The notes: generated by a model from the sequence alone, not told the origin. Shown: positions 38,112 to 46,873, numbered from the stretch's first letter. The stretch is DNA of 64,000 nucleotides from Methylomonas sp. LW13 (GCF_016865255.1 NZ_CP033381.1:806001-870000), one strand, 5' to 3'. Translations and numbers: made by a program.

Positions 38112-38546
38112 TTATAGCTGGCTATTCACCCAGCGCACGATGTCCGGTGCGCTCAAGGCGCCGGACTGTCTGGCCAACTCTTGGCCGCTCTTAAATAAAA
38201 TCAGCGTCGGAATACTGCGAATGTTGTAACGGGCGCTGAGCTGTTGCTCCGCTTCGGTGTCGACTTTACCCAACCGAATCCGTGGTTCCAAAACCTGCGC
38301 GGCTTGGGCAAAAGCCGGCGCCATCATTTTGCACGGTCCACACCAGTCTGCCCAAAAATCCACCAGGAGTGGAATATCGTTGCGTGCCAGATGTATTTCA
38401 AAGCTTTTCGCAGTCAAAGCCAAAGGATGGCCGCTGAATAAGGCTTGGTGGCATTGTCCACATTTTGGGCTTTGCGACAGACGGGCCGCCGGCAGGCGGT
38501 TTACCGCTTGGCAATGTGGGCAGACTAAATGTAGGGATTCGCTCAT
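38112..38546 (-). CDS. trxC: Thioredoxin 2 (TrxC)
   Basis: 144 residues. An N-terminal zinc finger made of two CxxC pairs (CPHC near 9-12 and CGQC near 29-32) precedes a thioredoxin domain with the active site WADWCGPCK near 65-73 and the cis-Pro segment IRSIPTLILF. The zinc-binding extension distinguishes TrxC from TrxA; in E. coli it is under OxyR control and reduces disulfides in the cytosol. Confidence 0.94.
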   Translation of the reverse strand: MSESLHLVCPHCQAVNRLPAARLSQSPKCGQCHQALFSGHPLALTAKSFEIHLARNDIPLLVDFWADWCGPCKMMAPAFAQAAQVLEPRIRLGKVDTEAEQQLSARYNIRSIPTLILFKSGQELARQSGALSAPDIVRWVNSQL

Positions 38547-38601
38547 ATTGTGTTCTCGAATATAAGTATCGGCGAATTGATTCGCCCGTAAAATTTACCA
38601 A

Positions 38602-39555
38602 CTATCGCCACAAACCGCCGATGCGCCAACGAACTGGCCGAACAATCACCCGGTTACCGTAACTCGGCGCGATAAACGGCTCGTGCCAAAGGGTTTGCGG
38701 CCGGCTGGGGCTCAAGGCTTGCAGGCGGCGTACCCGTTCAGCGGTGGGCGGATGAGTGCGCAGCCAAGAAGGCTCCGGATTGCCCCAGCCCGGTAGCAGT
38801 ATCGACTTCCAGCCGCCACTGACTTGTTCGATATGCGCCAAGGCTGTCGCCAAACCCAAGGGGTCTCCGGTCAGCGCCGCAGCATTCAGGTCGGCATCGT
38901 ATTCGCGGATGCGCGATAAGCCCAATTGCATCAGCAACGCCAAATGCGGCGAAAACAATAGCAGCAACAAGCCCGGCCAATTGATTTGAAAGCTGATTTC
39001 GCCGAACAGCAGCAAAGGGATGGACAGCAACAAAAACAACTGTCCGGTGGCGGCGAATAAAGCGGTAATTCGGCTAATCGCATCGGCCAAGCCCATCACC
39101 CGCAAATCGTTATTGGCGATATGGGCCATTTCATGTGCCAATACCCCGGCTAGCTCCCGTGAGTTTAGCTGCTTGAACAATCCGTCGGTCAACGCAATCG
39201 CCGACTGTCGGCGGCTGCCGACTGCAAAGGCATTGATGAGCGGGCTGGGAATGTAAAATGGCGCCGGGACGCTAGACAGTTCGGCGCGCTCCGTTAGCAC
39301 TTGCAACATTTGCCACAGTGCCGGTGCTTCTTGTGGAGAAATTGGCCTAGCTCGGTAAAGACTTAGCGTCAAGCGCCAGGCCGTCGCCGGTTCGAAGATC
39401 AGCGCAAATACGCCGGTCGCCAACGCAATCCAGATGCCTTCTTCGCCAAACAACAGGCTGCCGGCCAAGCTACAGATTGCCAGTAGCGCCAACATTAACA
39501 GCAGTGTTTGCAGTCGGTTAAGCCAGCTATGGCGATGCCATTCGATGCTTTGCAT
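38602..39555 (-). CDS. M48-family integral membrane metalloprotease (HtpX-like)
   Basis: 317 residues. Two N-terminal helices (about 14-56) are followed by the zinc-binding HEMAHIANND near 143-152, then two further hydrophobic segments and a Glu ligand in REYDADLNAA near 220. This is the pattern of HtpX, a membrane protease in quality control. It is followed closely by cbpM and cbpA on the same strand upstream, so it may share their transcript (order cbpA-cbpM-protease, four-base spacings), which would fit a protein-quality operon. Confidence 0.88.
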   Translation of the reverse strand: MQSIEWHRHSWLNRLQTLLLMLALLAICSLAGSLLFGEEGIWIALATGVFALIFEPATAWRLTLSLYRARPISPQEAPALWQMLQVLTERAELSSVPAPFYIPSPLINAFAVGSRRQSAIALTDGLFKQLNSRELAGVLAHEMAHIANNDLRVMGLADAISRITALFAATGQLFLLLSIPLLLFGEISFQINWPGLLLLLFSPHLALLMQLGLSRIREYDADLNAAALTGDPLGLATALAHIEQVSGGWKSILLPGWGNPEPSWLRTHPPTAERVRRLQALSPSRPQTLWHEPFIAPSYGNRVIVRPVRWRIGGLWR

Positions 39556-39558
39556 ACA

Positions 39559-39867
39559 TTACTCCAGACCGGCCCGGCGTAAACGGCGGCGTAAGTCGTC
39601 GATCTCTTCCTGCATGTCCGCGACCAGTGCAGCCAGCTCCGGCAATGCTTCGAAATTGCGCTCCAGACTAACGATGCGCCGCACCCGCACCAGATGTGCG
39701 CTGGAAAAACGCCATTCGCTTTGCTGCTGCGGCAGCGGATTGAGCCAGCCTTCTTCTATATGCCGGGTTATCCATTCCGGCTCTACTGCGCAGATGGCCG
39801 CCAGTTGCTGCAAAGTCAGGCCGCTGTCTTCCAGAACGGCGTCGATCAAAGTCTCGGCTGATGACAT
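39559..39867 (-). CDS. cbpM: Chaperone modulator CbpM
   Basis: 102 residues, MerR-like N-terminal helix-turn-helix segment with LTLQQLAAICAVEPEWITRHI (first part about 17-37) and a C-terminal coiled coil (EEIDDLRRRLRRAGLE). CbpM binds the J-domain of CbpA and inhibits its co-chaperone action. It lies three bases after cbpA, the standard pairing. Confidence 0.88.
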   Translation of the reverse strand: MSSAETLIDAVLEDSGLTLQQLAAICAVEPEWITRHIEEGWLNPLPQQQSEWRFSSAHLVRVRRIVSLERNFEALPELAALVADMQEEIDDLRRRLRRAGLE

Positions 39868-39870
39868 GCT

Positions 39871-40815
39871 TTAGCTCCTGTGGTTCGTGCGCGGGTCGAA
39901 AGCCAGTTCGCGCGCCATGGTTTCGTAAAGTTCTTTGGCTTTGGTCGTGTTGGCCGGCGGCAATACCACCTGAATATCCAACAGCAAATCGCCGGGCGTC
40001 GCGCTTGGGATGCCCTTGCCGCGCAGTCGCAGTTGCTGGCCGCTTTGCGTGCCCTCCGGGATGCGCACTTTTAGGCCGGTATCGAATAAATTCACCGGCA
40101 CCATCGCCCCCAGCGCCGCTTCCCAAGGTGTGACCGGCAAGCTCATATGCAGATTGCTGCCGTCCACCCGCAAACGCGGATGCGGATTGAAATGCACCTC
40201 CAGCAGCAAGTCGCCCGATTTGCCGTTACCCATGCCTGGTGCGCCCTGGCCGGCTAAACGAATGATTTGGCCCTCGTACACACCCTTGGGGATTTTCACA
40301 TTCAAGGTGCGGGTGTCCAAAATTACATGACCGCCGGCATCCATGCGCGGCACGCGCAAGCTGATTTGCCGGGCCGCGCCGTTAAAAGCGTCGATTATAT
40401 CCAGCAGCACTTTGGCGTGATGATCCTCGCCTTGGGTATGGAAGTCGGCTTGGCTTTCGAATGGCCCGCCGCGCGCACGGCCAGCACCCATTTTGCCGAA
40501 TAATTGACTGAAAAAGTCGCCGAAATCGGCCGTGTCGGTGCTGGAAAATTCGAAGCCGGCATCCCAATTGGGTGGGGGATGAAACTCCTGGCCGGGCCGA
40601 TAGCCACGTCCCAATTGATCGTAAGCCGCGCGCTTTTCCGTATCAGAGAGCACCGCGTAGGCTTCGTTGATCTCTTTCATGTGCGACTCGGCATCCGCTT
40701 CCTTGGAAATGTCCGGGTGATACTTGCGCGCCAGTTTGCGGTAGGCTTTTTTGATGTCCGCCAGCACGGCGTCGCGATTGACGCCGAGAATCTGATAATA
40801 GTCTTTGTATTGCAC
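39871..40815 (-). CDS. cbpA: DnaJ-type co-chaperone CbpA
   Basis: 314 residues. The N-terminal J-domain has the HPD motif in [12 protein letters not shown] near 34, then a Gly/Phe-rich linker and two C-terminal substrate-binding domains; there is no zinc-finger domain, so it is CbpA and not DnaJ. The start is a GTG at 40813-40815 with AGGAGG six bases ahead of it; the reading frame remains open upstream but without any site. It stimulates DnaK and also binds curved DNA in E. coli. Confidence 0.92.
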   Translation of the reverse strand: MQYKDYYQILGVNRDAVLADIKKAYRKLARKYHPDISKEADAESHMKEINEAYAVLSDTEKRAAYDQLGRGYRPGQEFHPPPNWDAGFEFSSTDTADFGDFFSQLFGKMGAGRARGGPFESQADFHTQGEDHHAKVLLDIIDAFNGAARQISLRVPRMDAGGHVILDTRTLNVKIPKGVYEGQIIRLAGQGAPGMGNGKSGDLLLEVHFNPHPRLRVDGSNLHMSLPVTPWEAALGAMVPVNLFDTGLKVRIPEGTQSGQQLRLRGKGIPSATPGDLLLDIQVVLPPANTTKAKELYETMARELAFDPRTNHRS

Positions 40816-41175
40816 GTCATGCCTCCTGTGACCGACGTTGAACAAGCTAAATCTAACTGTTGCCCGTTCCTAATTTACCGCAGACATACTGTTCTGGCAG
40901 AACTTGTCGAAGCCCACGGTTGGGGTGCCTTCCGACGAACTCTAGGCGAACGCAGCTCAAGGCCCAGGTTAATAACGGTTTTATAGCGGATTGCCTGGAG
41001 AGCGACAATCTTAAATAAAACCTATCAATCGAAGATGCCTGAAAAAATGGAGGTGCGCTGGTCTAAAAACAAGAGGCTTTGCCCTGCGGTTATTTTTCGG
41101 AAGAACTTGAAATCGTTGATTTCAAACCCATCTTAATGACAATTATTTTATCGATTTGATAAGATATAACTTCTT
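40816..41175. other. 360-base region between cbpA and ssrA
   Basis: It carries a fragment of the dispersed repeat (40890-40960, with AACTTGTCGAAG and GGTTGGGGTGCC) and the promoter region of ssrA. A -10 box TATAAC at 41165-41170 lies six bases before the mature tmRNA 5' end; no convincing -35 was found. No gene seen. Confidence 0.5.
40890..40960. repeat. Composite fragment of two dispersed intergenic repeats
   Basis: CTGGCAGAACTTGTCGAAG is related to the 12497-12566 repeat and is joined to GGTTGGGGTGCC, which is related to the repeat at 10396-10522. This supports both being mobile or recombinogenic intergenic repeats in this genome. Confidence 0.5.
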
Positions 41176-41556
41176 GGGGGTGACATGGCTTCGACGTGGG
41201 TAGCAAAACCTCAGGTGCATGCCGAGCACAGTACAGCTCGTAAAACCTACTGAAAACAAGTATTCGCAAACGACGAAAACTACTCAGTGGCCTTAGCAGC
41301 TTAAAACCTGCACCACTTCTCTGACCAGATGTACTTATGCGTCTGGAGTCTCTTTCGAGAGGCGCTCAGGGATCATATTACATAAGATCGCGCCAGGGCT
41401 TAGTTCGGAGCCTGAATCGCTAAATCCAATCGAAATCGCTGTTGATCCTCTTGGCCCGACGGGTAGTCAACAGTTAAATTAAAAGCGCGGGATAAGCATG
41501 TAGAGCTTGTGGCGGAGTGCTTGCGGACGGGGGTTCAATTCCCCCCACCTCCACCA
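41176..41556 (+). ncRNA. ssrA: Transfer-messenger RNA (tmRNA)
   Basis: 381 bases. The 5' end GGGGGTG pairs with the 3' CACCTCC before A-CCA (41546-41556), giving a tRNA-like acceptor; the T arm GGGGG-TTCAATT-CCCCC is at 41529-41545. The tag reading frame starts at GCA 41266 and ends at TAA 41302-41304, encoding ANDENYSVALAA: the standard proteobacterial start AANDENY and an end ALAA, but two residues longer than the E. coli tag. tmRNA rescues stalled ribosomes and marks the product for ClpXP/ClpAP. Confidence 0.97.
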
Positions 41557-41569
41557 CCTAAGATTAAGA

Positions 41570-41592
41570 ACGGGGCTAAGGCCCCGTTTTTT
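41570..41592 (+). terminator. Terminator of ssrA
   Basis: ACGGGGC-TAAG-GCCCCGT followed by TTTTT, 14 bases after the tmRNA 3' end. Confidence 0.88.
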
Positions 41593-41782
41593 ATGGGTTA
41601 AAGAAATTTTTATCTTGCTGGATTTTTCTAATCCAATATTGAGGTCACTAACAGAGCCACATGATCGGGCAAGCAAGCTTGAGACAAGTAGCTTATTTAT
41701 GGAAAAACAATCGTGCTTCCTAAATCTTGGTGCTTTGCTTTAAAGCTAATGAGCAAACCATAGTAGTTATAAATACTCATCA

Positions 41783-44332
41783 ATGGCCATCAAAAAATCC
41801 GACCTCTATTCCTCCCTATGGGCCTCGTGCGACCAATTGCGTGGCGGCATGGACGCCAGTCAATACAAGGACTACGTGCTGTTCATGCTGTTCATCAAAT
41901 ACATCACCGACAAATACGCCGACAGCGACGACTTCGCGCCGCCGGTGGTGATTCCGCCCGGCGCCAGCTTCAAGGACATGATCGCCCTCAAAGGCAAGAG
42001 TGACATCGGCGACAAGATCAACACCCAGATTATCGGCCCCTTGGTCAACGCCAACGCCCGCTTGTCGAAAAGCGACTTTCCCGACTTCAACGATCCCAAC
42101 AAACTCGGCGAAGGCAAGGACATGGTGGAGAAGCTCTCCAACCTGATCAGTATCTTCCAAAAGCCCGAGCTGGATTTCTCCAAAAACCGCGCCGAGCACG
42201 ACGACATTCTCGGCGACGCTTACGAATACCTGATGCGCCACTTCGCCACCGAAAGCGGCAAGAGCAAAGGCCAGTTTTATACGCCGTCGGAAGTCAGCCG
42301 TATCATCGCTAAGGTGATCGGCATTTCGCCGGAAAACGCCAAAGGCTCGACGACGGCTTACGACCCGACTTGCGGCTCCGGCTCCTTGCTGCTAAAAGTC
42401 GCCGCCGAAGCCGGCAAACATATTACCCTCGAAGGCCAGGAAAAAGACGTCACCACTGCCGGTTTGGCGCGGATGAACATGATCCTGCACGACTTCCCGA
42501 CCGCCACCATCCTGTCCGGCAACACGCTGGCCTCGCCCAAGTTCAAAGACGGCGAAAACCTGCGCACTTACGATTACGTGGTCGCCAATCCGCCGTTTTC
42601 CGACAAGACCTGGAGCACCGGCCTGACGCCGGGCGACGATGCTTACCAGCGCTTTGTTTGGGGCGAGCCGCCGGCCAAACAAGGCGACTACGCCTATCTG
42701 CTGCACATCATTCGCAGCCTGAAAGCCAACGGCAAAGCCGCCTGCATTCTGCCGCACGGCGTGCTGTTTCGCGGCAATGCCGAAGCGGTGATCCGTCAGC
42801 AACTGGTCCGCTCCGGCTATTTGAAAGGCATCATCGGTCTGCCCGCCAACTTGTTTTACGGCACCGGCATTCCGGCCTGCATCCTGGTGATCGACAAGGA
42901 AAACGCCACCGCCCGCAAGGGCGTGTTCATGATCGACGCCAGCAAGGGCTTTATCAAGGACGGCAACAAAAACCGCTTGCGCGAACAGGACATCCACAAA
43001 ATCGTCGACACCTTCGGCAAGCAAGCCGACGTGCCGCGCTATGCTCGCATGGTGGCGTTCGATGAAATCGCCGACCCCAAAAACGACTTCAACCTGAACT
43101 TGCCGCGCTACATCGACAGCAGCGAGCCGGAAGATATTCAAGACATCAACGGCCACCTCAACGGCGGCATCCCAGAACGCGACCTGGATGCGCTGGCCGA
43201 CTACTGGCAAGTGCTGCCCGGCGTGCGCGCCGCTCTTTTCTCCCCTCGCCTTGAGGAAAGCGCCGCCAAACAAAGTAACCAACCCTCTCCCTCCGGGAGA
43301 GGGCAGGGTGAGGGGACAGAAATCAATGTCTTACTTTATTCTGATTCTCCTCACCCCAACCCTCTCCAGCAGGAGAGGGAGCGACCCGGTTACGCGCAAT
43401 TAACGCTGCCGCTGGCCGAGGTCAAACCCGCCATCTTCGGCCACGCCGAATTCACCGCCTTCAACACCCAGGCGACTGAACGCTTTCAACATTGGCGCGA
43501 CGCCACCACGCCGCTACTGACCGGCTTTGGCAAAGACGGCCACCCCAAGGCCTTGATCGAAACCATCGCCGAAGACTTGCTGAACACCTTCAAGCCCGCG
43601 CCGTTACTGGATGCCTACGACATTTACCAGCACCTGATGGACTATTGGGCCGACACCATGCAGGACGATTGCTACCTGATTTCCGCCGATGGCTGGGTCG
43701 CCCAACCGACCCGCATCGTCGAAACCGATAAAAAGGGCAAAAGCAGAGACAAGGGTTGGGCCTGCGATCTGATCCCCAAGCCGTATATCGTCGCCCGCTA
43801 TTTTGCCGACGAACAGGCTGGCATCGAAGCCAAACAGGCCGAACTGGAAGCGGCGACCGCCAGCCAAACCGAATTGGAAGAAGAGCACAACGGCGAAGAC
43901 GCCATCTTTTCCGGTTACGACAACATCAATGCCGCCGCCGTTAAAGATCGGATCAAAGAGCTAGGCAAAGACCCGGATGGGGCCGACGAGTTGAAAGTAT
44001 TAAAACAGTGGCTGGAACTCAGCAACCAGATCAGCGGGTTAAAAAAGCAGCTCAAGGAAGCCGAAGCCGCGCTCGACCAAAAGGCCTATGAAAAATACCC
44101 GACGCTGAGCGAAGCCGAAATCAAAACGCTGGTGATCGACGACAAGTGGATGGCGCACCTGTCCGCAGCCGTGCAGGGCGAACTGGATAGAGTCTCGCAA
44201 ACCTTGACCGGCCGCATCCGGCAATTGGCCGAACGCTACGCCACACCGCTGCCTCAACTGGAAGACGAGGCGGCGGCCCTGGCCGTTCGCGTGGCAGAAC
44301 ACCTCAAAAAAATGGGCGTGGTATGGCCATGA
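41783..44332 (+). CDS. hsdM: Type I restriction-modification methyltransferase HsdM
   Basis: 849 residues. The N-terminal helical domain (about 1-130) is followed by a gamma-class adenine-N6 methyltransferase: motif I DPTCGSGSLLLK near 194 and motif IV ANPPF near 268. Together with HsdS it methylates adenine in the recognition sequence; with HsdR it forms the restriction complex. At 43283-43380 an in-frame palindromic repeat adds about 33 residues (500-533: PSPSGRGQGEG ... SPHPNPLQQERER) between the catalytic part and a helical C-terminal region. The gene is followed by a REP element, a RAYT transposase and then hsdS, so the operon has been interrupted. Confidence 0.94.
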   Translation: MAIKKSDLYSSLWASCDQLRGGMDASQYKDYVLFMLFIKYITDKYADSDDFAPPVVIPPGASFKDMIALKGKSDIGDKINTQIIGPLVNANARLSKSDFPDFNDPNKLGEGKDMVEKLSNLISIFQKPELDFSKNRAEHDDILGDAYEYLMRHFATESGKSKGQFYTPSEVSRIIAKVIGISPENAKGSTTAYDPTCGSGSLLLKVAAEAGKHITLEGQEKDVTTAGLARMNMILHDFPTATILSGNTLASPKFKDGENLRTYDYVVANPPFSDKTWSTGLTPGDDAYQRFVWGEPPAKQGDYAYLLHIIRSLKANGKAACILPHGVLFRGNAEAVIRQQLVRSGYLKGIIGLPANLFYGTGIPACILVIDKENATARKGVFMIDASKGFIKDGNKNRLREQDIHKIVDTFGKQADVPRYARMVAFDEIADPKNDFNLNLPRYIDSSEPEDIQDINGHLNGGIPERDLDALADYWQVLPGVRAALFSPRLEESAAKQSNQPSPSGRGQGEGTEINVLLYSDSPHPNPLQQERERPGYAQLTLPLAEVKPAIFGHAEFTAFNTQATERFQHWRDATTPLLTGFGKDGHPKALIETIAEDLLNTFKPAPLLDAYDIYQHLMDYWADTMQDDCYLISADGWVAQPTRIVETDKKGKSRDKGWACDLIPKPYIVARYFADEQAGIEAKQAELEAATASQTELEEEHNGEDAIFSGYDNINAAAVKDRIKELGKDPDGADELKVLKQWLELSNQISGLKKQLKEAEAALDQKAYEKYPTLSEAEIKTLVIDDKWMAHLSAAVQGELDRVSQTLTGRIRQLAERYATPLPQLEDEAAALAVRVAEHLKKMGVVWP
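43283..43380 (+). repeat. Palindromic repeat inserted in frame inside hsdM
   Basis: Two hairpins, CCCTCTCCC-TCC-GGGAGAGGG (43283-43303) and CCCTCTCC-AGCA-GGAGAGGG (43360-43379), are joined by complementary GGGTGAGG and CCTCACCC. This is the well-known kind of intergenic palindrome common in proteobacteria, but here it lies within a reading frame and adds no stop codon. Confidence 0.9.
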
Positions 44333-44343
44333 ATGAGCATGCC

Positions 44344-44373
44344 GTAGGGTGGATAAGCGCTAGCGCATCCGCC
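44344..44373. repeat. REP element upstream of the RAYT gene
   Basis: GTAGGGTGGATAAGCGC followed by TAGCGCATCCGCC, the same core as the BIMEs at 44930 and 45160. It lies between the hsdM stop and the RAYT start. Confidence 0.85.
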
Positions 44374-44393
44374 GATATTCCTACACCGGCAAC

Positions 44394-44912
44394 ATGAGCG
44401 ATTACCAACGCATCCGGATTCCGGGCGCTTGTTATTTCTTTACCGTCGTCACTTGGCGGCGCAAGCCGGTTTTTATCGATGATGCGCGGGTTTCGCTGTT
44501 TCGAGAGGCCTTGCGTAAAGTCAAGGCAAGCCGCCCGTTTCAAATCGACGCAATGGTCATTTTACCGGATCACCTGCATTGTATTTGGCGGTTGCCGGAT
44601 GACGACGCGGATTATTCCGGTCGTTGGCGCGAAATCAAAAAAGCCTTTTCCCGCCAAATCGATACCACCACCAATGCCAGAAACGAGCGATTGGTCTGGC
44701 AACGGCGGTTTTGGGAGCATACGATTCGCGATGCGGACGATTGGCGGCGCCACGTGGATTACATTCATTACAACCCGGTCAAACACGGATTAGCGCAGCG
44801 CCCCAGCGATTGGCCGTGGTCATCGTTTGCCGGTGCCGTCAAAAAAGGTTGGTACGATGCCGATTGGGGTGCCACGCCGCCAAACCACATCAGCGACATG
44901 GAGCACGAATGA
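44394..44912 (+). CDS. REP-associated tyrosine transposase (RAYT, IS200/IS605-like)
   Basis: 172 residues of the TnpA_REP group. It has the HUH metal motif in LPDHLHCIW near 57-65, and the probable nucleophile Tyr in HVDYIHYNPVKHGL near 120-133, the typical RAYT signature. RAYTs bind and cleave REP hairpins. REP elements flank it: a single one at 44344, and inverted pairs at 44930-45006 and 45160-45235, all with the same GTAGGGTGGATAAGCG core. It has been inserted between hsdM and hsdS. Confidence 0.92.
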   Translation: MSDYQRIRIPGACYFFTVVTWRRKPVFIDDARVSLFREALRKVKASRPFQIDAMVILPDHLHCIWRLPDDDADYSGRWREIKKAFSRQIDTTTNARNERLVWQRRFWEHTIRDADDWRRHVDYIHYNPVKHGLAQRPSDWPWSSFAGAVKKGWYDADWGATPPNHISDMEHE

Positions 44913-44929
44913 CCGCAAAAGCACCCAAC

Positions 44930-45006
44930 GTAGGGTGGATAAGCGCCAGCGCATCCACCATTATTTGCCGAGGTCCGGTGGATGCGCTGGCGCTTATCCA
45001 CCCTAC
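44930..45006. repeat. BIME: inverted pair of REP elements
   Basis: GTAGGGTGGATAAGCGCCAG at 44930-44949 and its near-perfect reverse complement at 44977-45006, separated by about 18 bases. Confidence 0.9.
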
Positions 45007-45059
45007 TACTACTTGCCCAAGGTTCAACGGTTCAACGATGCCGTGGAAAATGCAACCCA

Positions 45060-45266
45060 ATGAGTAATCAACCAACAAACCATGCCGAGGCGGTCAACGA
45101 AGCTAGCGCGGCTTATGGCTTGCGGATCGACAAGGAAGCGCGGTATGACGAATCCTCCCGTAGGGTGGATAAGCAAAGCGCATCCACCGAGTCATTGAAG
45201 CCTCCGGTGGATGCGCGTTCGCTTATCCACCCTACTACTGAGCTTGCGGGAGGCGGAAGCCGATGA
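45060..45266 (+). pseudogene. Second copy of the hsdS 5' end, interrupted by a BIME
   Basis: A 68-codon frame that starts MSN and reads AVNEASAAYGLRIDKEA, almost the same as the start of hsdS (MSK ... AVNEASAAYRLQAGKAA). At DNA level 45089-45123 matches 45301-45335 with few changes. After about 30 codons it runs into the BIME at 45160-45235 and then stops at 45264-45266, overlapping the hsdS ATG as ATGA. It looks like a displaced original hsdS start or a tandem duplication with a REP insertion. It may still be translated and couple translation into hsdS. Confidence 0.7.
45160..45235. repeat. BIME inside the duplicated hsdS 5' end
   Basis: GTAGGGTGGATAAGC ... GCATCCACC at 45160-45188 faces GGTGGATGCGCGTTCGCTTA at 45206-45225, ending CCACCCTAC at 45235. 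Same family as the RAYT-flanking REPs. Confidence 0.88.
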
Positions 45267-46597
45267 GTAAACAACATGGTTGTTCCGATAACTCGCAATC
45301 GGCGGTCAACGAAGCCAGCGCGGCATATCGCTTGCAAGCTGGTAAGGCGGCTTTGATTAAGCCGGGTTACAAGATGACGGAGGTGGGGGTTATTCCGGTG
45401 GATTGGGATATCAAGCATGTCGGTGATTTCGCGGATGTTGGTTCCGGTGGAACACCCAGTCGCGAGAAACCAGCGTATTGGGGTGGCTCAATTCCATGGG
45501 TCACCACATCTCAAATCGATTTCGGCGTCATCACAGAGGCCGATCAATTCATTACTGAAGAAGGCCTCAAGAACTCGGCTGCGAAGTTGCTTCCCACCGG
45601 TACATTGTTGATGGCTCTTTACGGTCAAGGCAAAACTCGTGGAAAAGTTGGTGTTCTAGGTATTCCGGCAGCGACAAACCAAGCATGTGCCTCAATCGCG
45701 CTTCATGCTGGTGTTTTGCCGGAGTTTGTGCTCCATTTCTTAACAAGCCGGTATGAGGCCATCCGTAATTCCAGCAATACCGGCGGCCAAGAAAATTTAA
45801 ACGGGAACATCGTCAAAGGAACATCTGTCGCGTTTCCACCTCTCCCCGAACAACGCGCCATCGCGGCGGCGTTGAGCGATGTGGATGCGCTGCTGGACGG
45901 GCTAGAGCGGCTGATCGCCAAGAAGCGCGACCTCAAACATGCCGCCATGCAACAACTCCTCACCGGCCAAACCCGCTTGCCGGGGTTTAGTGGGGAGTGG
46001 TCAAAGATTAATGTGGCGAAGCATGCAAAGTTGAATGCACGTATTGGATGGCAAGCGCTTACTACTGAGGAGTATCTTAAAAATGGCACTCATTTCTTGG
46101 TTACTGGGACTGATTTCGTTGATGGACGTGTAAACTGGGCTACTTGTCATTATGTTGATGAATGGCGTTATAACCAAGACCGTAATATTCAATTGAAGAA
46201 TTGTGATGTTCTTTTAACCAAGGACGGCACGATAGGAAAAGTTGGCTATGTTGATGGCCTACCTGGGCCTGCTACCTTGAATAGTGGTGTTTTTGTAATC
46301 AGGCCAGTGCAAGAGGCGTTCGTGCCATTGTTTCTTTTCTATGTTCTGGCTTCCCAAATATTTGATGACTTTCTTGCGATGATTACGGCGGGTTCCACCA
46401 TCGTCCATCTTTACCAGAAGGACTTTGTCGGATTCGAGTTTCTTGCTCCGGACACGGAAGAACAAACCGCCATCGCCGCCGTACTCTCCGACATGGACGC
46501 CGAACTCGCCGCATTGGAAGCCCGCCGCGACAAAACCCGCGCCCTCAAACAGGGCATGATACAGGAACTGCTCACCGGCAAGACCAGGCTGCTATGA
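45263..46597 (+). CDS. hsdS: Type I restriction-modification specificity subunit HsdS
   Basis: 444 residues that set the recognition sequence. Two target-recognition domains (about 40-190 and 250-395), each followed by a helical spacer with the repeat PLPEQRAIAAALSDVDALLD (about 193-212) and EEQTAIAAVLSDMDAELAAL (about 398-417), including the twin QQLLTGQTRLP and QELLTGKTRLL ends. The N-terminal 35 residues have a duplicate copy upstream. The two domains imply a bipartite target that cannot be read from sequence. The second TRD is more AT-rich than the rest, in keeping with exchange of recognition domains. Confidence 0.93.
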   Translation: MSKQHGCSDNSQSAVNEASAAYRLQAGKAALIKPGYKMTEVGVIPVDWDIKHVGDFADVGSGGTPSREKPAYWGGSIPWVTTSQIDFGVITEADQFITEEGLKNSAAKLLPTGTLLMALYGQGKTRGKVGVLGIPAATNQACASIALHAGVLPEFVLHFLTSRYEAIRNSSNTGGQENLNGNIVKGTSVAFPPLPEQRAIAAALSDVDALLDGLERLIAKKRDLKHAAMQQLLTGQTRLPGFSGEWSKINVAKHAKLNARIGWQALTTEEYLKNGTHFLVTGTDFVDGRVNWATCHYVDEWRYNQDRNIQLKNCDVLLTKDGTIGKVGYVDGLPGPATLNSGVFVIRPVQEAFVPLFLFYVLASQIFDDFLAMITAGSTIVHLYQKDFVGFEFLAPDTEEQTAIAAVLSDMDAELAALEARRDKTRALKQGMIQELLTGKTRLL

Positions 46598-46636
46598 TCA
46601 TGCCTGCTAAATCCTTTTTTACCCATGGAGCTCTCG

Positions 46637-46873
46637 ATGAACGTACTTGACGAAGACAGCTTGCGGTTTCAGGAAGTCTTTATTCCGGAATTGGCCGAGG
46701 GCGCCATCAAACAGGCTTATTACCAGACACTGGCCGCCGGTTGTTCGGTGCTGGAAGCGGTGGATGGACAATTGATCGAATCCTCGCCGGATGGCTCGCG
46801 CCGGGTAGTGAAGTCATTGCCCAAGCCCATTCCCGTCAAGCCCGGCCAGCGCTTGCGGCGTCTGCAAAAATGA
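46637..46873 (+). CDS. Small protein, putative antitoxin of a lost zeta-type toxin
   Basis: 78 residues, from ATG 46637 with GGAG six bases before it. It is acidic in the first half (LAEGAIKQAYYQTLAAGCSV) and basic at the end (KPIPVKPGQRLRRLQK). Its stop overlaps, as ATGA, the start of a frame that reads like the N-terminus of a zeta toxin (46870-46950). Small genes of this type precede zeta-like P-loop toxins and are taken as antitoxins. The role is inferred from this arrangement; the family itself is not certain. Confidence 0.6.
   Translation: MNVLDEDSLRFQEVFIPELAEGAIKQAYYQTLAAGCSVLEAVDGQLIESSPDGSRRVVKSLPKPIPVKPGQRLRRLQK

Noticed and set aside
41484..41500. GGGATAAGCATGTAGAGC in ssrA, resembling the REP core
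   Set aside because: It is part of the tmRNA 3' domain; the match to REP is short and by chance.
44890..45078. Short frames on either strand across the REP elements
   Set aside because: They consist mostly of translated REP sequence (peptides such as DALALIHPT) and are not genes.
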